From the NCBI GenBank assembly GCA_023441845.1, contig JAEZNF010000644.1:1-6739 (forward strand): a stretch of DNA of 6,739 nucleotides. The letters are read 5' to 3'. Origin of the DNA: Bacillota bacterium (GTDB taxonomy: Bacteria; Bacillota; Clostridia; Acetivibrionales; DSM-2933). The translations under genes and the position numbers were made by a program. The notes beneath the pieces were generated by a model that saw only the letters and a list, made by a program, of their open reading frames with translations, was not told the DNA's origin and searched no databases. Below are positions 1 through 6,641 of the stretch, piece after piece; position 1 is the stretch's first letter; each line of letters begins with the position of its first letter.

Positions 1-20
1 TATAGAAATATTCACCATTA

Positions 21-26
21 TATAAT
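21..26 (+). promoter_or_regulatory. Candidate -10 box for the phosphate-transport operon
   Basis: A perfect TATAAT hexamer lies 45 bp before the start codon at 72. A -35 box with normal 17-bp spacing would fall at or beyond the left edge of the window, so only half of the promoter can be judged. TTCACC (11-16), TTAACA (31-36) and TTAACG (47-52) around it resemble single units of PhoP-type boxes, but their spacing is irregular. The first 71 bases hold no coding sequence that I can support. Confidence 0.4.
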
Positions 27-71
27 CAACTTAACAGAGATAATAATTAACGAAGAAAGGAATAGGATTTT

Positions 72-695
72 ATGTTTAGAGTTACTTCAAAGGAAGAAAA
101 GTTCTTCGATTATTTTGTAGATGCTGCAGGGATTGCATGCAAGGCAGCAGGGCAGTTGGAAGACCTTATGGTGAATTATGTAAGTATCGGCAGCAAGGTT
201 AAGAATATTGAGGAAACAGAACATGAATGTGACAGATATGTACATAAAATATTCGAACAGGTGAACGGCTCTTTTATAACTCCTATAGACAGAGAAGATA
301 TACATTTAATTGCAAAGGAACTGGATAATATTACAGATGATATCGAGTCGACAGCGCATAGATTCAATATGTTCAATGTTCGCTCAATTCCTGAAGATGC
401 TGTAAAACTTGCTAAACTGATAACGGCCTGTACAAAGGAAGTCAAAAACTTGATGATTGAGCTGAAAAACATGAAAAAGAGCAAATTACTGGGTGAAAAG
501 ATTATAGATATTAACAAACTGGAAGATGACGGGGATATTATTTTCAGAAATGCAATTACCAAGCTTTTTGTTACTGAGAAGGACGCAGTGGAGGTGATTA
601 AGTGGAAGGAAATTTACCAATACCTTGAAAATACTCTGGATGCTTGCGAAGATGTTGCAAATATAGTAGAAGGGGTTGTTATGAAACATGTTTAG
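72..695 (+). CDS. DUF47 family (PhoU-like) accessory protein of a PiT phosphate transporter
   Basis: This is a 207-residue, all-helical cytoplasmic protein of the DUF47 / PhoU-like family, the same kind as Bacillus YkaA, which is encoded next to pit. Family hallmarks are visible: an acidic, His-containing helix (HECDRYVH, about residues 51-58), the conserved FITPIDREDIH stretch (about 68-78) followed by an LDNITDDIE helix, and a C-terminal LE-x5-CEDVANIVEGVVMKH segment. In PhoU-like folds the repeated Glu/Asp patterns bind metal clusters. The length is normal for the family and there is no signal peptide or membrane segment. The ATG at 72 is preceded by an AAAGGA ribosome site (56-61) at good spacing. 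The 3' end overlaps the permease gene by 8 bp, indicating an operon with translational coupling. The exact role is unproven in the family. The usual inference is that it modulates or gates the PiT transporter; it is not the PhoU of the Pst system. Confidence 0.9.
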   Translation: MFRVTSKEEKFFDYFVDAAGIACKAAGQLEDLMVNYVSIGSKVKNIEETEHECDRYVHKIFEQVNGSFITPIDREDIHLIAKELDNITDDIESTAHRFNMFNVRSIPEDAVKLAKLITACTKEVKNLMIELKNMKKSKLLGEKIIDINKLEDDGDIIFRNAITKLFVTEKDAVEVIKWKEIYQYLENTLDACEDVANIVEGVVMKHV

Positions 696-1740
696 TCTTG
701 TTGTTATTGTAATAATTCTGGCTTTGAGTTTTGACTTCATAAACGGGTTTCATGATACGGCAAACTCTATTGCCACCTGTGTATCTACAAGGGTGTTATC
801 GCCCAAAGTAGCAATATTTATGGCGGCATCATTAAATATTGCAGGTGCTATGACAAGCCATAAGGTCGCTGCGACCGTTTCTCAGGGAATAATAAATGAC
901 AAATACATAAAAGGCGATAATGGTGTTTTGATAGTTGTAATTGCAGCCCTGGCAGCAGCAATTACCTGGAATTTGATCACATGGTATTTTGGAATTCCAA
1001 GCAGCTCTTCACATGCGTTGTTTGGAGGACTTATAGGATCTTCGGTAGCATATGTGGGTTCTATGGCGGTTTTAAAATGGTATGAACAACCCAAACCGGG
1101 ACATATGTTTTTTGAGGCTAAAGGGATACTTATGAAGATAATCGTTCCACTTTTTACTTCTCCACTGATTGGGCTTATACTTGGATTTTTGGTTATGAAA
1201 TTTCTCTATTTCGTATTACAATCATTCTCACAGCGTTTTGTTAATAGATGTTTTTCAAAGCTTCAGATAGTATCTGCAGGTTTTATGGCCTTTGCGCATG
1301 GAGGTAATGATGCACAAAAATCTATGGGTATTATTACACTGGCTTTAGTAGCTGTAAATATGAACCAGGGGCAAGATACCCCGATTTTCCCTGTAGTTCT
1401 TGCCTGTGCATTGGCAATGGGTTTGGGGACCTCAGTTGGGGGATGGAAAATAATTAAAACAATGGGTGTCAACATGATTAGGCTTCAGCCTATAAACGGA
1501 TTTGCGGCAGAGACCGGTGCGGCTATTGTCATTGAGTCAATGTCTGCGATAGGGGCTCCTGTAAGTACTACCCATACTATTTCCACTGCCATAATGGGTG
1601 TTGGGGCTGCAAAGAGAATTTCAGCGGTAAGGTGGTCACTTGCAAAGAGTATTGTATGGGCCTGGATATTAACGATACCCATCACAGCTATAATAGGTGC
1701 AGTAGCAGTTATGGTGCTGAAATTGTTTGGATTAGCCTGA
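688..1740 (+). CDS. pit: PiT-family inorganic phosphate transporter
   Basis: This is a 350-residue integral membrane permease of the PiT family (SLC20-like), which imports inorganic phosphate, or metal-phosphate, driven by an ion gradient. The coupling ion cannot be read from sequence. The family's internal duplication is clear: GFHDTANS (20-27) in the first half matches AHGGNDAQKS (203-212) in the second, and GIPSSSSHALFGG (102-114) matches GAPVSTTHTIS (289-299). These paired Asp/Asn and Ser/Thr-His motifs line the substrate path. The rest is hydrophobic helices with a more polar central loop near residues 131-190. The length is typical for compact bacterial PiT proteins. The ATG at 688 lies inside the end of the upstream gene; an AAGGGG site (670-675) sits 12 nt before it, slightly far, so coupling to translation of the DUF47 gene is likely. 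No damage is seen. Confidence 0.95.
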   Translation: MFSLVVIVIILALSFDFINGFHDTANSIATCVSTRVLSPKVAIFMAASLNIAGAMTSHKVAATVSQGIINDKYIKGDNGVLIVVIAALAAAITWNLITWYFGIPSSSSHALFGGLIGSSVAYVGSMAVLKWYEQPKPGHMFFEAKGILMKIIVPLFTSPLIGLILGFLVMKFLYFVLQSFSQRFVNRCFSKLQIVSAGFMAFAHGGNDAQKSMGIITLALVAVNMNQGQDTPIFPVVLACALAMGLGTSVGGWKIIKTMGVNMIRLQPINGFAAETGAAIVIESMSAIGAPVSTTHTISTAIMGVGAAKRISAVRWSLAKSIVWAWILTIPITAIIGAVAVMVLKLFGLA

Positions 1741-1750
1741 TAAGCTTTTA

Positions 1751-1916
1751 ATAAACTATAGACTAGTGGCCTGTAAAGTCTAAAAGTTATAGAAAAGCAG
1801 GTCTTAGAACAGAGGAAGTACAGTTATAAAATCTTTACTTTTATTAAAGATTTTACAAATGTACTTTCTCTGTTCTAAGGCCTGCTTTCTATAAAAATGA
1901 TGTGTTACATACTACC
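1751..1916 (+). repeat. Split copy of a 33-bp intergenic repeat (halves 1751-1760 and 1894-1916)
   Basis: ATAAACTATA at 1751-1760 and AAAATGAT-N2-GTT...ACTACC at 1894-1916 together match one continuous stretch at 4636-4668 in 28 of 33 positions. Here the halves are separated by 133 bp (1761-1893) containing the long hairpin, and CTATA occurs on both sides of that block (1756-1760 and 1889-1893). This is what an insertion with a short target duplication would look like. The short, AT-rich left half could match by chance. Confidence 0.45.
1787..1894 (+). repeat. Long near-perfect inverted repeat / 108-nt hairpin (possible MITE-like element)
   Basis: The arms at 1791-1821 and 1861-1890 are complementary over 30 pairs with one bulged A. 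Both non-Watson-Crick positions are G-U in + strand RNA. TTAT/ATAA extends the base by 4 pairs. Inward, after two mismatches, an 11-bp AT stem (1827-1837 with 1845-1855) closes a 7-nt loop, giving about 48 pairs in total. No run of T follows the right arm, so it is not a textbook terminator, although it could still stop or stabilise pit mRNA. Size, symmetry and TA-rich ends (TATAGAAA / TTTCTATA) also fit a miniature inverted-repeat element. Nothing in it codes for protein. That the hairpin exists is certain; its role is not. Confidence 0.85.
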
Positions 1917-1953
1917 AGGTACAGGTGAAAGTTATGAAAATATATAAATAAAT

Positions 1954-1983
1954 CAGACTTGTTATTGAAGTTTGTCGTATAAT
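1954..1983 (+). promoter_or_regulatory. Candidate distal promoter for the Clp gene
   Basis: TATAAT at 1978-1983 is a perfect -10 box. CAGACT at 1954-1959 is a poor -35 match (3 of 6) at 18-bp spacing. Transcription would begin near 1990, about 200 nt before the ATG. A perfect odd palindrome, AGTATTT-T-AAATACT (2003-2017), lies just inside the predicted transcript and could be an operator. This is AT-rich DNA, so chance matches are common. Confidence 0.3.
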
Positions 1984-2059
1984 AATCTAATAATATTGAA
2001 AGAGTATTTTAAATACTGCAGCTCCGAGATGCAATTATAGATTAGACCTTATGCGAATA

Positions 2060-2113
2060 ATGTGTTATACTTATACACATAGAACCTGAACAACAGGCAA
2101 TTTATACTATAAT
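2060..2113 (+). promoter_or_regulatory. Candidate proximal promoter with upstream palindrome for the Clp gene
   Basis: TATAAT at 2108-2113 is preceded at 16 bp by CTGAAC (2086-2091; 3 of 6 to the -35 consensus). Directly upstream is an inverted repeat, ATGTGT-N9-ACACAT (2060-2080), of a size and position suitable for a dimeric regulator. CCTG-N5-CAGG (2085-2097) overlaps the -35 region. The regulator is unknown. The leader would be about 75 nt, more usual than that from the distal candidate. Confidence 0.35.
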
Positions 2114-2193
2114 GCCGCAGCTTAAAATATAATAATTACAATATACTATATATGGTACGTATGGGAAATGCCGCATGAATAGGAGATGGTTAC

Positions 2194-4512
2194 ATGAGAA
2201 TGTGTTCAATATGTAAGGAAAACTTTGCTGTTGTTTTTATGACTAAAATTATAGATGGAAAGCATATTCAGGAGGGGCTATGTCTTGCCTGTGCAAGAAA
2301 GCAGGGTGTTCAACCGATCAACCAGATTCTTGAGCAGTCGGGAATGACTGAAGAAGACATAGAAAGTTTAAATAAACAGGTAGGAAGTATGTTTGACAAT
2401 ATTGATTTTAATGACTTAAACATTGAACAGCTTCCGAATGACAAACCTAGCCAGTCCAACCCATTTTTTAATTTTATTAATAAAGCTTTTTCTAAAAACG
2501 AAGAAGGACAGGATAGTGAGAAAGAGCAGCCAAAAGAGTTTCAGGAGGATAAGGAAAATAAAAACAGCACAAAAACAAAGACCCAGGAGAAGAAAAGCGT
2601 TAAAAAGAAAAAGTACCTGGATATGTATGGCTCAAACCTGACAGAAATGGCCAAAGAAAATAAGATAGATAAAGTTATAGGACGTCATAGGGAGATTGAC
2701 AGGGTTGTTCAGATATTAAACAGAAGAACTAAAAATAATCCTGTTCTGATAGGTGAACCTGGTGTAGGAAAGACTGCAATAGCCGAAGGGTTGGCGGTAA
2801 GGATAGCGGAACGGCAAGTGCCTGCCAAGCTTTTTAATGCAGAAGTTTATATGCTCGATCTTACAGGTATTGTAGCGGGAACGCAGTTTAGAGGCCAGTT
2901 TGAGAGCCGTATGAAAGGTATTATAGATGAAGCAAAGGCATTGGGAAATATTATACTGGTGATAGACGAACTTCATAATATTATGGGGGCTGGTGAAGCA
3001 GAGGGTGCGATGAATGCCGCAAATATTTTAAAACCTGCACTTTCTAGAGGCGAAATACAGGTGATTGGCGCTACCACTCTGAATGAATACCGTAAGCATA
3101 TAGAGAAAGATACGGCGCTGGAAAGAAGGTTTCAGCCTGTTCTGGTTGACGAACCTTCCGTTGAGGAAACCATTGAAATATTAAAGGGAATAAAACATTA
3201 CTATGAGGATTACCATAAGGTTAAGATACCCGATGACGTTGTGGAATCGGCAGCTAGACTTGCAGAAAGGCACATTACCGATAGGTTTTTGCCTGATAAA
3301 GCCATAGACGTTATTGATGAGGCAGGTTCAAGAGCTAATTTGAAAAACGTCGGTCTTGTTGAGCTTGCTGCATTGAAAGAAGAATTGAAAAGGGTTCAGG
3401 AAGATAAGGAAAGCGCCATATCAGCTGATTCCATAGAAGACTACCAGAAGGCAGCGGACCTTAAAGTGAGAGAATGCAAGCTTTTAGAGCAGATTAAAGA
3501 AATTGAAGACAAAAATAAAGATGTTGAAATAACCATAGATGACATAGCTTTTGTTATTGAGTCATGGACTAAGATTCCTGTACAGAGGCTTACCGAGTTG
3601 GAAGCGGAAAAGCTTCTTAACCTTGAAGAACGGCTCCATAGAAGAGTGATTGGGCAGGATAAGGCGGTAACGAGTATTTCGAAAGCTATAAGAAGGAGCA
3701 GAGCAGGTTTTAAGAAAAAGAAGAAGCCTTCGTCTTTTATATTTATAGGGCCGACAGGTGTCGGTAAAACTGAACTTGTCAGAACTCTTGCCTGTGAGCT
3801 TTTCGGGAGCGAGGATGCGTTAATCAGGCTGGATATGTCTGAATATATGGAAAAGCATACTGTTTCAAAGCTTATTGGAGCTCCTCCGGGCTATGTAGGA
3901 TATGACGATGCCGGACAGCTCACTGAAAAGGTTAGAAGAAAGCCATATTCGGTTATATTGATGGATGAGATTGAAAAAGCGCATCCTGATGTTTTCAATA
4001 TGATGCTGCAGATTTTGGAGGACGGAAGATTAACGGACAGTCACGGCAGGGTTGTAAGCTTTGAGAACACTATACTAATAATGACTTCCAATGCCGGAAC
4101 AAGTATGAATTCCAATGGTATAGGTTTTACCAATGACGGATACAAGGCACTGGAAGTTAAGGTGAGAAGTGTATTGAAAGAAACGTTCAGGCCGGAATTC
4201 TTAAACAGGATAGATGAAATAATAGTCTTTACAGAGCTCTCGAAGCCGGAACTCAAGCAAATAGTCGAGCTTATGCTTAATGAAGTCAGAGAAGATGTTG
4301 AGGACAAAAGAATGTCCGTTTCTATCAGTGAGGCTGTCATTGACTATATTTTGGAAAAGGGATACGATGTGAAGTATGGAGCAAGGCCCTTGCGCAGAAC
4401 AATCCAGAGACTTATTGAAGATGAGTTGTCTGAGGCCTATCTGATGGGAAAATATAAATCAGGAAGCAGGATAGAAGTAGTGATTGAAAACGACACCGTT
4501 GAATTAAGGTAA
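2194..4512 (+). CDS. clpE: ClpE-type AAA+ unfoldase subunit of a Clp protease, with N-terminal zinc finger
   Basis: This 772-residue, class I (two AAA+ rings) Hsp100 protein should unfold substrates with ATP and feed them to ClpP. It opens with a four-Cys zinc finger (C4/C7 and C30/C33), resembling ClpE and McsA, in place of the double Clp_N repeat of ClpC/ClpA/ClpB. A charged Lys/Glu-rich linker (about 98-140) follows. Ring 1 has Walker A GEPGVGKT (187-194), pore loop FRGQF (232-236), Walker B ILVIDE (254-259) and RR fingers (311-312). A short coiled coil with a UVR-like motif (about 389-437) follows. Ring 2 has GPTGVGKT (519-526), pore loop GYVGYD (566-571), Walker B LMDE (589-592), [10 protein letters not shown] (665-674) and sensor-2 GARPLRR (729-735). 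The IGF tripeptide (643-645) matches the ClpP-docking loop, which excludes ClpB. AGGAG (2181-2185) sits 8 nt before the ATG. ctsR, mcsA and mcsB are not adjacent. It is slightly longer than Bacillus ClpE, mainly in the linker. Confidence 0.9.
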   Translation: MRMCSICKENFAVVFMTKIIDGKHIQEGLCLACARKQGVQPINQILEQSGMTEEDIESLNKQVGSMFDNIDFNDLNIEQLPNDKPSQSNPFFNFINKAFSKNEEGQDSEKEQPKEFQEDKENKNSTKTKTQEKKSVKKKKYLDMYGSNLTEMAKENKIDKVIGRHREIDRVVQILNRRTKNNPVLIGEPGVGKTAIAEGLAVRIAERQVPAKLFNAEVYMLDLTGIVAGTQFRGQFESRMKGIIDEAKALGNIILVIDELHNIMGAGEAEGAMNAANILKPALSRGEIQVIGATTLNEYRKHIEKDTALERRFQPVLVDEPSVEETIEILKGIKHYYEDYHKVKIPDDVVESAARLAERHITDRFLPDKAIDVIDEAGSRANLKNVGLVELAALKEELKRVQEDKESAISADSIEDYQKAADLKVRECKLLEQIKEIEDKNKDVEITIDDIAFVIESWTKIPVQRLTELEAEKLLNLEERLHRRVIGQDKAVTSISKAIRRSRAGFKKKKKPSSFIFIGPTGVGKTELVRTLACELFGSEDALIRLDMSEYMEKHTVSKLIGAPPGYVGYDDAGQLTEKVRRKPYSVILMDEIEKAHPDVFNMMLQILEDGRLTDSHGRVVSFENTILIMTSNAGTSMNSNGIGFTNDGYKALEVKVRSVLKETFRPEFLNRIDEIIVFTELSKPELKQIVELMLNEVREDVEDKRMSVSISEAVIDYILEKGYDVKYGARPLRRTIQRLIEDELSEAYLMGKYKSGSRIEVVIENDTVELR

Positions 4513-4607
4513 CGGGGCATATCGGTACCGAACAAACGGTATTACTTATTAAGTAGGCAATACCGGCTATACCCCGTGACAGAGTTCGTGTCCGGAAGCG
4601 GGGTGTA
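4512..4607 (+). other. Structured 3' region after clpE with two mutually exclusive folds
   Basis: ACGGGG-c-ATA (4512-4521) pairs with TAT-a-CCCCGT (4568-4577), enclosing a second hairpin: CGGTATT (4537-4543) with AATACCG (4559-4565), topped by ACTT/AAGT. Alternatively TATACCCCG (4568-4576) pairs over 9 positions, one of them G-U, with CGGGGTGTA (4599-4607), enclosing GACA/TGTC (4578-4581 with 4589-4592). The two folds compete for the same C-rich strand, as in attenuators. No T-tract follows either fold, and no + strand gene follows, so a regulatory role is speculative. It may be an mRNA 3'-end structure. Confidence 0.45.
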
Positions 4608-4635
4608 AAATCAAGGAAATAGATTCGTATGCATT

Positions 4636-4668
4636 ATAAACTATAAAAATGATCCGTTGCGAACTACC
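4636..4668 (+). repeat. Uninterrupted copy of the 33-bp intergenic repeat
   Basis: ATAAACTATA runs directly into AAAATGAT, then GTT and ACTACC. It matches the two halves flanking the long hairpin downstream of pit (1751-1760 and 1894-1916) in 28 of 33 positions. The continuous part alone (4641-4668 against 1889-1916) matches in 23 of 28, including 13 identical bases in a row. It has no recognised function. Both copies lie in intergenic DNA on the same strand. Confidence 0.5.
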
Positions 4669-4676
4669 GGCATATT

Positions 4677-4710
4677 AAGGGATGGGGCATATTGGGCCGC
4701 CGTCCCTTTT
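4677..4710 (+). terminator. Probable rho-independent terminator of clpE
   Basis: AAGGGATGG (4677-4685) pairs with CCGTCCCTT (4700-4708) with one G-U, and GGC/GCC (4686-4688 with 4696-4698) continues across a bulged G. A 7-nt loop closes the stem, and it runs into TTTT (4707-4710). The T-tract is short but the stem is GC-rich. The + strand orientation fits the end of clpE, leaving about a 200-nt 3' UTR. Confidence 0.6.
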
Positions 4711-4757
4711 AATCATTGTTATTGGTTAAAGATAAACAACTTCATACCTTGAAATAA

Positions 4758-4804
4758 TTAAGTAATGAAAAATAGCGATGCTTTAACACTTTTTGGTTAC
4801 TTAA
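4758..4804 (-). terminator. Possible weak terminator hairpin for the response regulator-kinase operon
   Basis: TTAAGTAA (4758-4765) is complementary to TTACTTAA (4797-4804), and AAAAA (4768-4772) to TTTTT (4790-4794) continues the same register after a short internal mismatch. It begins 43 nt past the kinase stop codon. On the - strand it is followed by a U-rich but broken stretch (TTATTTC). The stem is AT-rich and therefore weak. It could instead be chance complementarity in AT-rich DNA. Confidence 0.3.
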
Positions 4805-4847
4805 AAAATTCTATTTTAAAGTAGTTTATCTGCAATATGGGCTTTTG

Positions 4848-6638
4848 TTAATCCGGGAGTTGTATAATAAACTCGGAGCCTTTGCCCGGTTCGCTTTTAA
4901 CATTGATACTTCCGCTGTAAAGATTGACAATATGTTTTACAATGGATAAGCCTAAACCTGTACCGCCCATGTTTCTTGACCTGCCTTTATCAATTCTGTA
5001 AAAGCGTTCAAAAATTCTGGAAATGTGTTCTTCGGCAATTCCTATGCCGCTGTCTTTTATTGTAAAGATGATCTTTCCCTCCCGCTTGCAAACATTCACA
5101 AGCACATGCCCATTTTCGGAGTTGTATTTAATTGCGTTATCTATTAAGTTTATCAGCATCTGCTTAATTCTGTCACGGTTTACATTTATGGAAAGATTGT
5201 CGTCAACCTCGAAATCTATTGCTACTCCCTTTTTATTTGCAGCAACAGTTAATACGGAGAATATTTCCTCCAGAATCAGTTTGACGTTATGTATTCCTAT
5301 GTTTGAGTCGGTTTGCTGAGTTTCAATTTCCGATAGCTGTAAGATGTCGTTTATTAATACATACAATCTCTCAGATTCGATATCTATGATATCAAGAAAT
5401 TTTGTTGAAACATTTTTATCCTCAATAGCTCCGTTTTTAAGGGTTTCGATAAAGCCCCTTATTGAAGTTAATGGGGTTTTTAGCTCGTGGGTGACATTGG
5501 AAACAAATTCTGTTCTAATCTGCTCTAGTTTTTTTATGTTTGTTATATCATGAATTGTAGCTATTCCGCCTGAATTAACGGCAGATATATCTTTTGATTT
5601 AATAGGATTTGTGTATATCCTGAATATTTTATCTACAGGTGAACCGACAGAAATTTCGTTCATTTGTGAGATGTTGTTTTCAACCGTTTCATTTAATAAA
5701 CTGATTATCTGATTGTTTCTAATGAGTTCAAGTATGTTTATTCCTATTACTCCGGGGCCGTTTTTAATTCCGAACATATCACAGGCAATTGAATTTATCA
5801 GCATTACATTATAATCATTATCAACTGCAACTACACCACTTATCATACTGTCTATTATTGAATCCACTTTAAGATTTTTATCGGTCATTTCTGATAATGT
5901 TCTTTCGAGCTTTGAAGTCATTTCGTTAAATGTATTAGCCAGATGGCCGATTTCATCGTTTGTACTTATTTGCACACGCTTTGAATAATTACCTTCCGAA
6001 ATTTCTTTGGATACCGATATCAGCTCATTTATGGGATGTATCATGGAAGAGGAAAAACGCAGAGCCAGTATTGTGGTAAGCAGAAGACCTGCAAGAATGC
6101 CGATTGCAGTATAAACCCAAATTATCTGGTCAATTCTTTTTAACTGAACAAGGGGGACCGATATTCTTATAATGATTTCGGATGAAGTTAAGGGCACAGC
6201 TATATAAAGGAAATCGACTCCTAAAGTGTTGCTGAACCGGATGTCCTTACCGACTTTTCCTTGCAATGCTTCCTGTATTTCTTTGCGGTGGATATGATTT
6301 CCCATAGAATGAAAATCTGCTTCGGATTCACCAAGAACATTTCCTTTAAAATCTATAAAGGTTATTCTGGTTTCGCTTCCATGTGCGATGGATGAGCTGC
6401 TTGTTTTTTCAGCATCCAGTATGCCCGCATATTTTACGGCTAAATTATTATAATCAATATTGTGACTTAAGAATATATCTTCCGTAACCTGATATTGAAT
6501 TAACCTTGCGGCGTTTATAAGTTTTTCCTCGGTTTCGTATTTATATAATTTTTGAGCTAATTCCGAGGTAAAAAAACCGGTTATCAAAATACCTATGATA
6601 ATCAAAAACATAAAGTAGCGGAATAATTTTTTTTTCAT
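4848..6638 (-). CDS. phoR: PhoR-like membrane sensor histidine kinase
   Basis: This 596-residue kinase should autophosphorylate on His and pass phosphate to the regulator encoded just upstream. In order: membrane helix 1 (about 7-24); a roughly 145-residue extracytoplasmic sensor with the PhoR/WalK-like pattern ITFIDFKGNVLGESEAD...NHIHRKEI (about 92-121); membrane helix 2 (about 172-194); HAMP (about 192-248); a cytoplasmic PAS domain (about 255-365); HisKA with the H-box HELKTP at H384; and the ATPase domain with N-box NLIDNAIKY (497-505), DSGIGI (529-534), RIFERFYR (541-548) and GGTGLGLSIVKH (558-569). All catalytic motifs are intact. Domain order and length match PhoR of Firmicutes, which signals phosphate limitation. 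WalK is the main alternative but is normally followed by walH/walI genes, and here the operon ends. AAAGGAG (6650-6656), inside the regulator's last codons, serves the ATG 11 nt later. The start codon is followed by nine A's. Confidence 0.85.
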   Translation of the reverse strand: MKKKLFRYFMFLIIIGILITGFFTSELAQKLYKYETEEKLINAARLIQYQVTEDIFLSHNIDYNNLAVKYAGILDAEKTSSSSIAHGSETRITFIDFKGNVLGESEADFHSMGNHIHRKEIQEALQGKVGKDIRFSNTLGVDFLYIAVPLTSSEIIIRISVPLVQLKRIDQIIWVYTAIGILAGLLLTTILALRFSSSMIHPINELISVSKEISEGNYSKRVQISTNDEIGHLANTFNEMTSKLERTLSEMTDKNLKVDSIIDSMISGVVAVDNDYNVMLINSIACDMFGIKNGPGVIGINILELIRNNQIISLLNETVENNISQMNEISVGSPVDKIFRIYTNPIKSKDISAVNSGGIATIHDITNIKKLEQIRTEFVSNVTHELKTPLTSIRGFIETLKNGAIEDKNVSTKFLDIIDIESERLYVLINDILQLSEIETQQTDSNIGIHNVKLILEEIFSVLTVAANKKGVAIDFEVDDNLSINVNRDRIKQMLINLIDNAIKYNSENGHVLVNVCKREGKIIFTIKDSGIGIAEEHISRIFERFYRIDKGRSRNMGGTGLGLSIVKHIVNLYSGSINVKSEPGKGSEFIIQLPD

Positions 6639-6641
6639 TGA

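Larger units (their letters stand above)
1741..2193. other. 453-bp intergenic region between pit and the Clp gene
   Basis: There is no credible coding sequence here. In order it holds: a small hairpin just after pit (AACT/AGTT plus TAGACT/AGTCTA, 1754-1788, 12-nt loop) that has no T-tract; the 108-nt hairpin at 1787-1894; a short stretch (1894-1916) that recurs in the gap after the Clp gene; then about 270 bp of AT-rich sequence with two TATAAT boxes and several short palindromes leading into the Clp gene. A 9-bp direct repeat, AATGCCGCA, occurs at 2111-2119 and 2167-2175. I found no CIRCE element or CtsR heptad, the usual heat-shock operators of clp genes. Confidence 0.7.

Noticed and set aside
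72..695. PhoU of the Pst system
   Set aside because: The FITPIDREDIH motif and tight coupling to a PiT permease identify the DUF47 branch. There are no pst genes alongside.
1791..1890. Ordinary rho-independent terminator for pit
   Set aside because: The stem is far too long and the right arm is followed by ATAAAAATG rather than a run of T. A termination role is not excluded, but the signature is absent.
1895..2193. CIRCE (HrcA) or CtsR operator upstream of the Clp gene
   Set aside because: I searched by eye for TTAGCACTC/GAGTGCTAA and tandem GGTCAAA-type heptads on both strands and found none.
2423..2641. 72-codon open frame within clpE in another + frame
   Set aside because: It overlaps the Lys/Glu-rich linker of clpE, its Arg/Lys-rich product is the expected shifted reading of that low-complexity stretch, and it has no good ribosome site.
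2194..4512. ClpB (disaggregase) or ClpC identity
   Set aside because: ClpB lacks the IGF-type ClpP loop and has a long middle coiled coil, whereas this protein has IGF at 643-645 and a short middle domain. ClpC has a double Clp_N domain where this protein has a zinc finger.
4512..4710. Known riboswitch or T-box in the clpE-kinase gap
   Set aside because: I recognise no consensus core of any riboswitch class, and no + strand gene follows that it could control.
5023..5319. 98-codon open frame on the + strand inside the kinase gene
   Set aside because: It lies wholly antisense to the conserved HisKA/ATPase region of an intact kinase, has a Ser/Phe-rich composition typical of antisense translation, and resembles no family I know.
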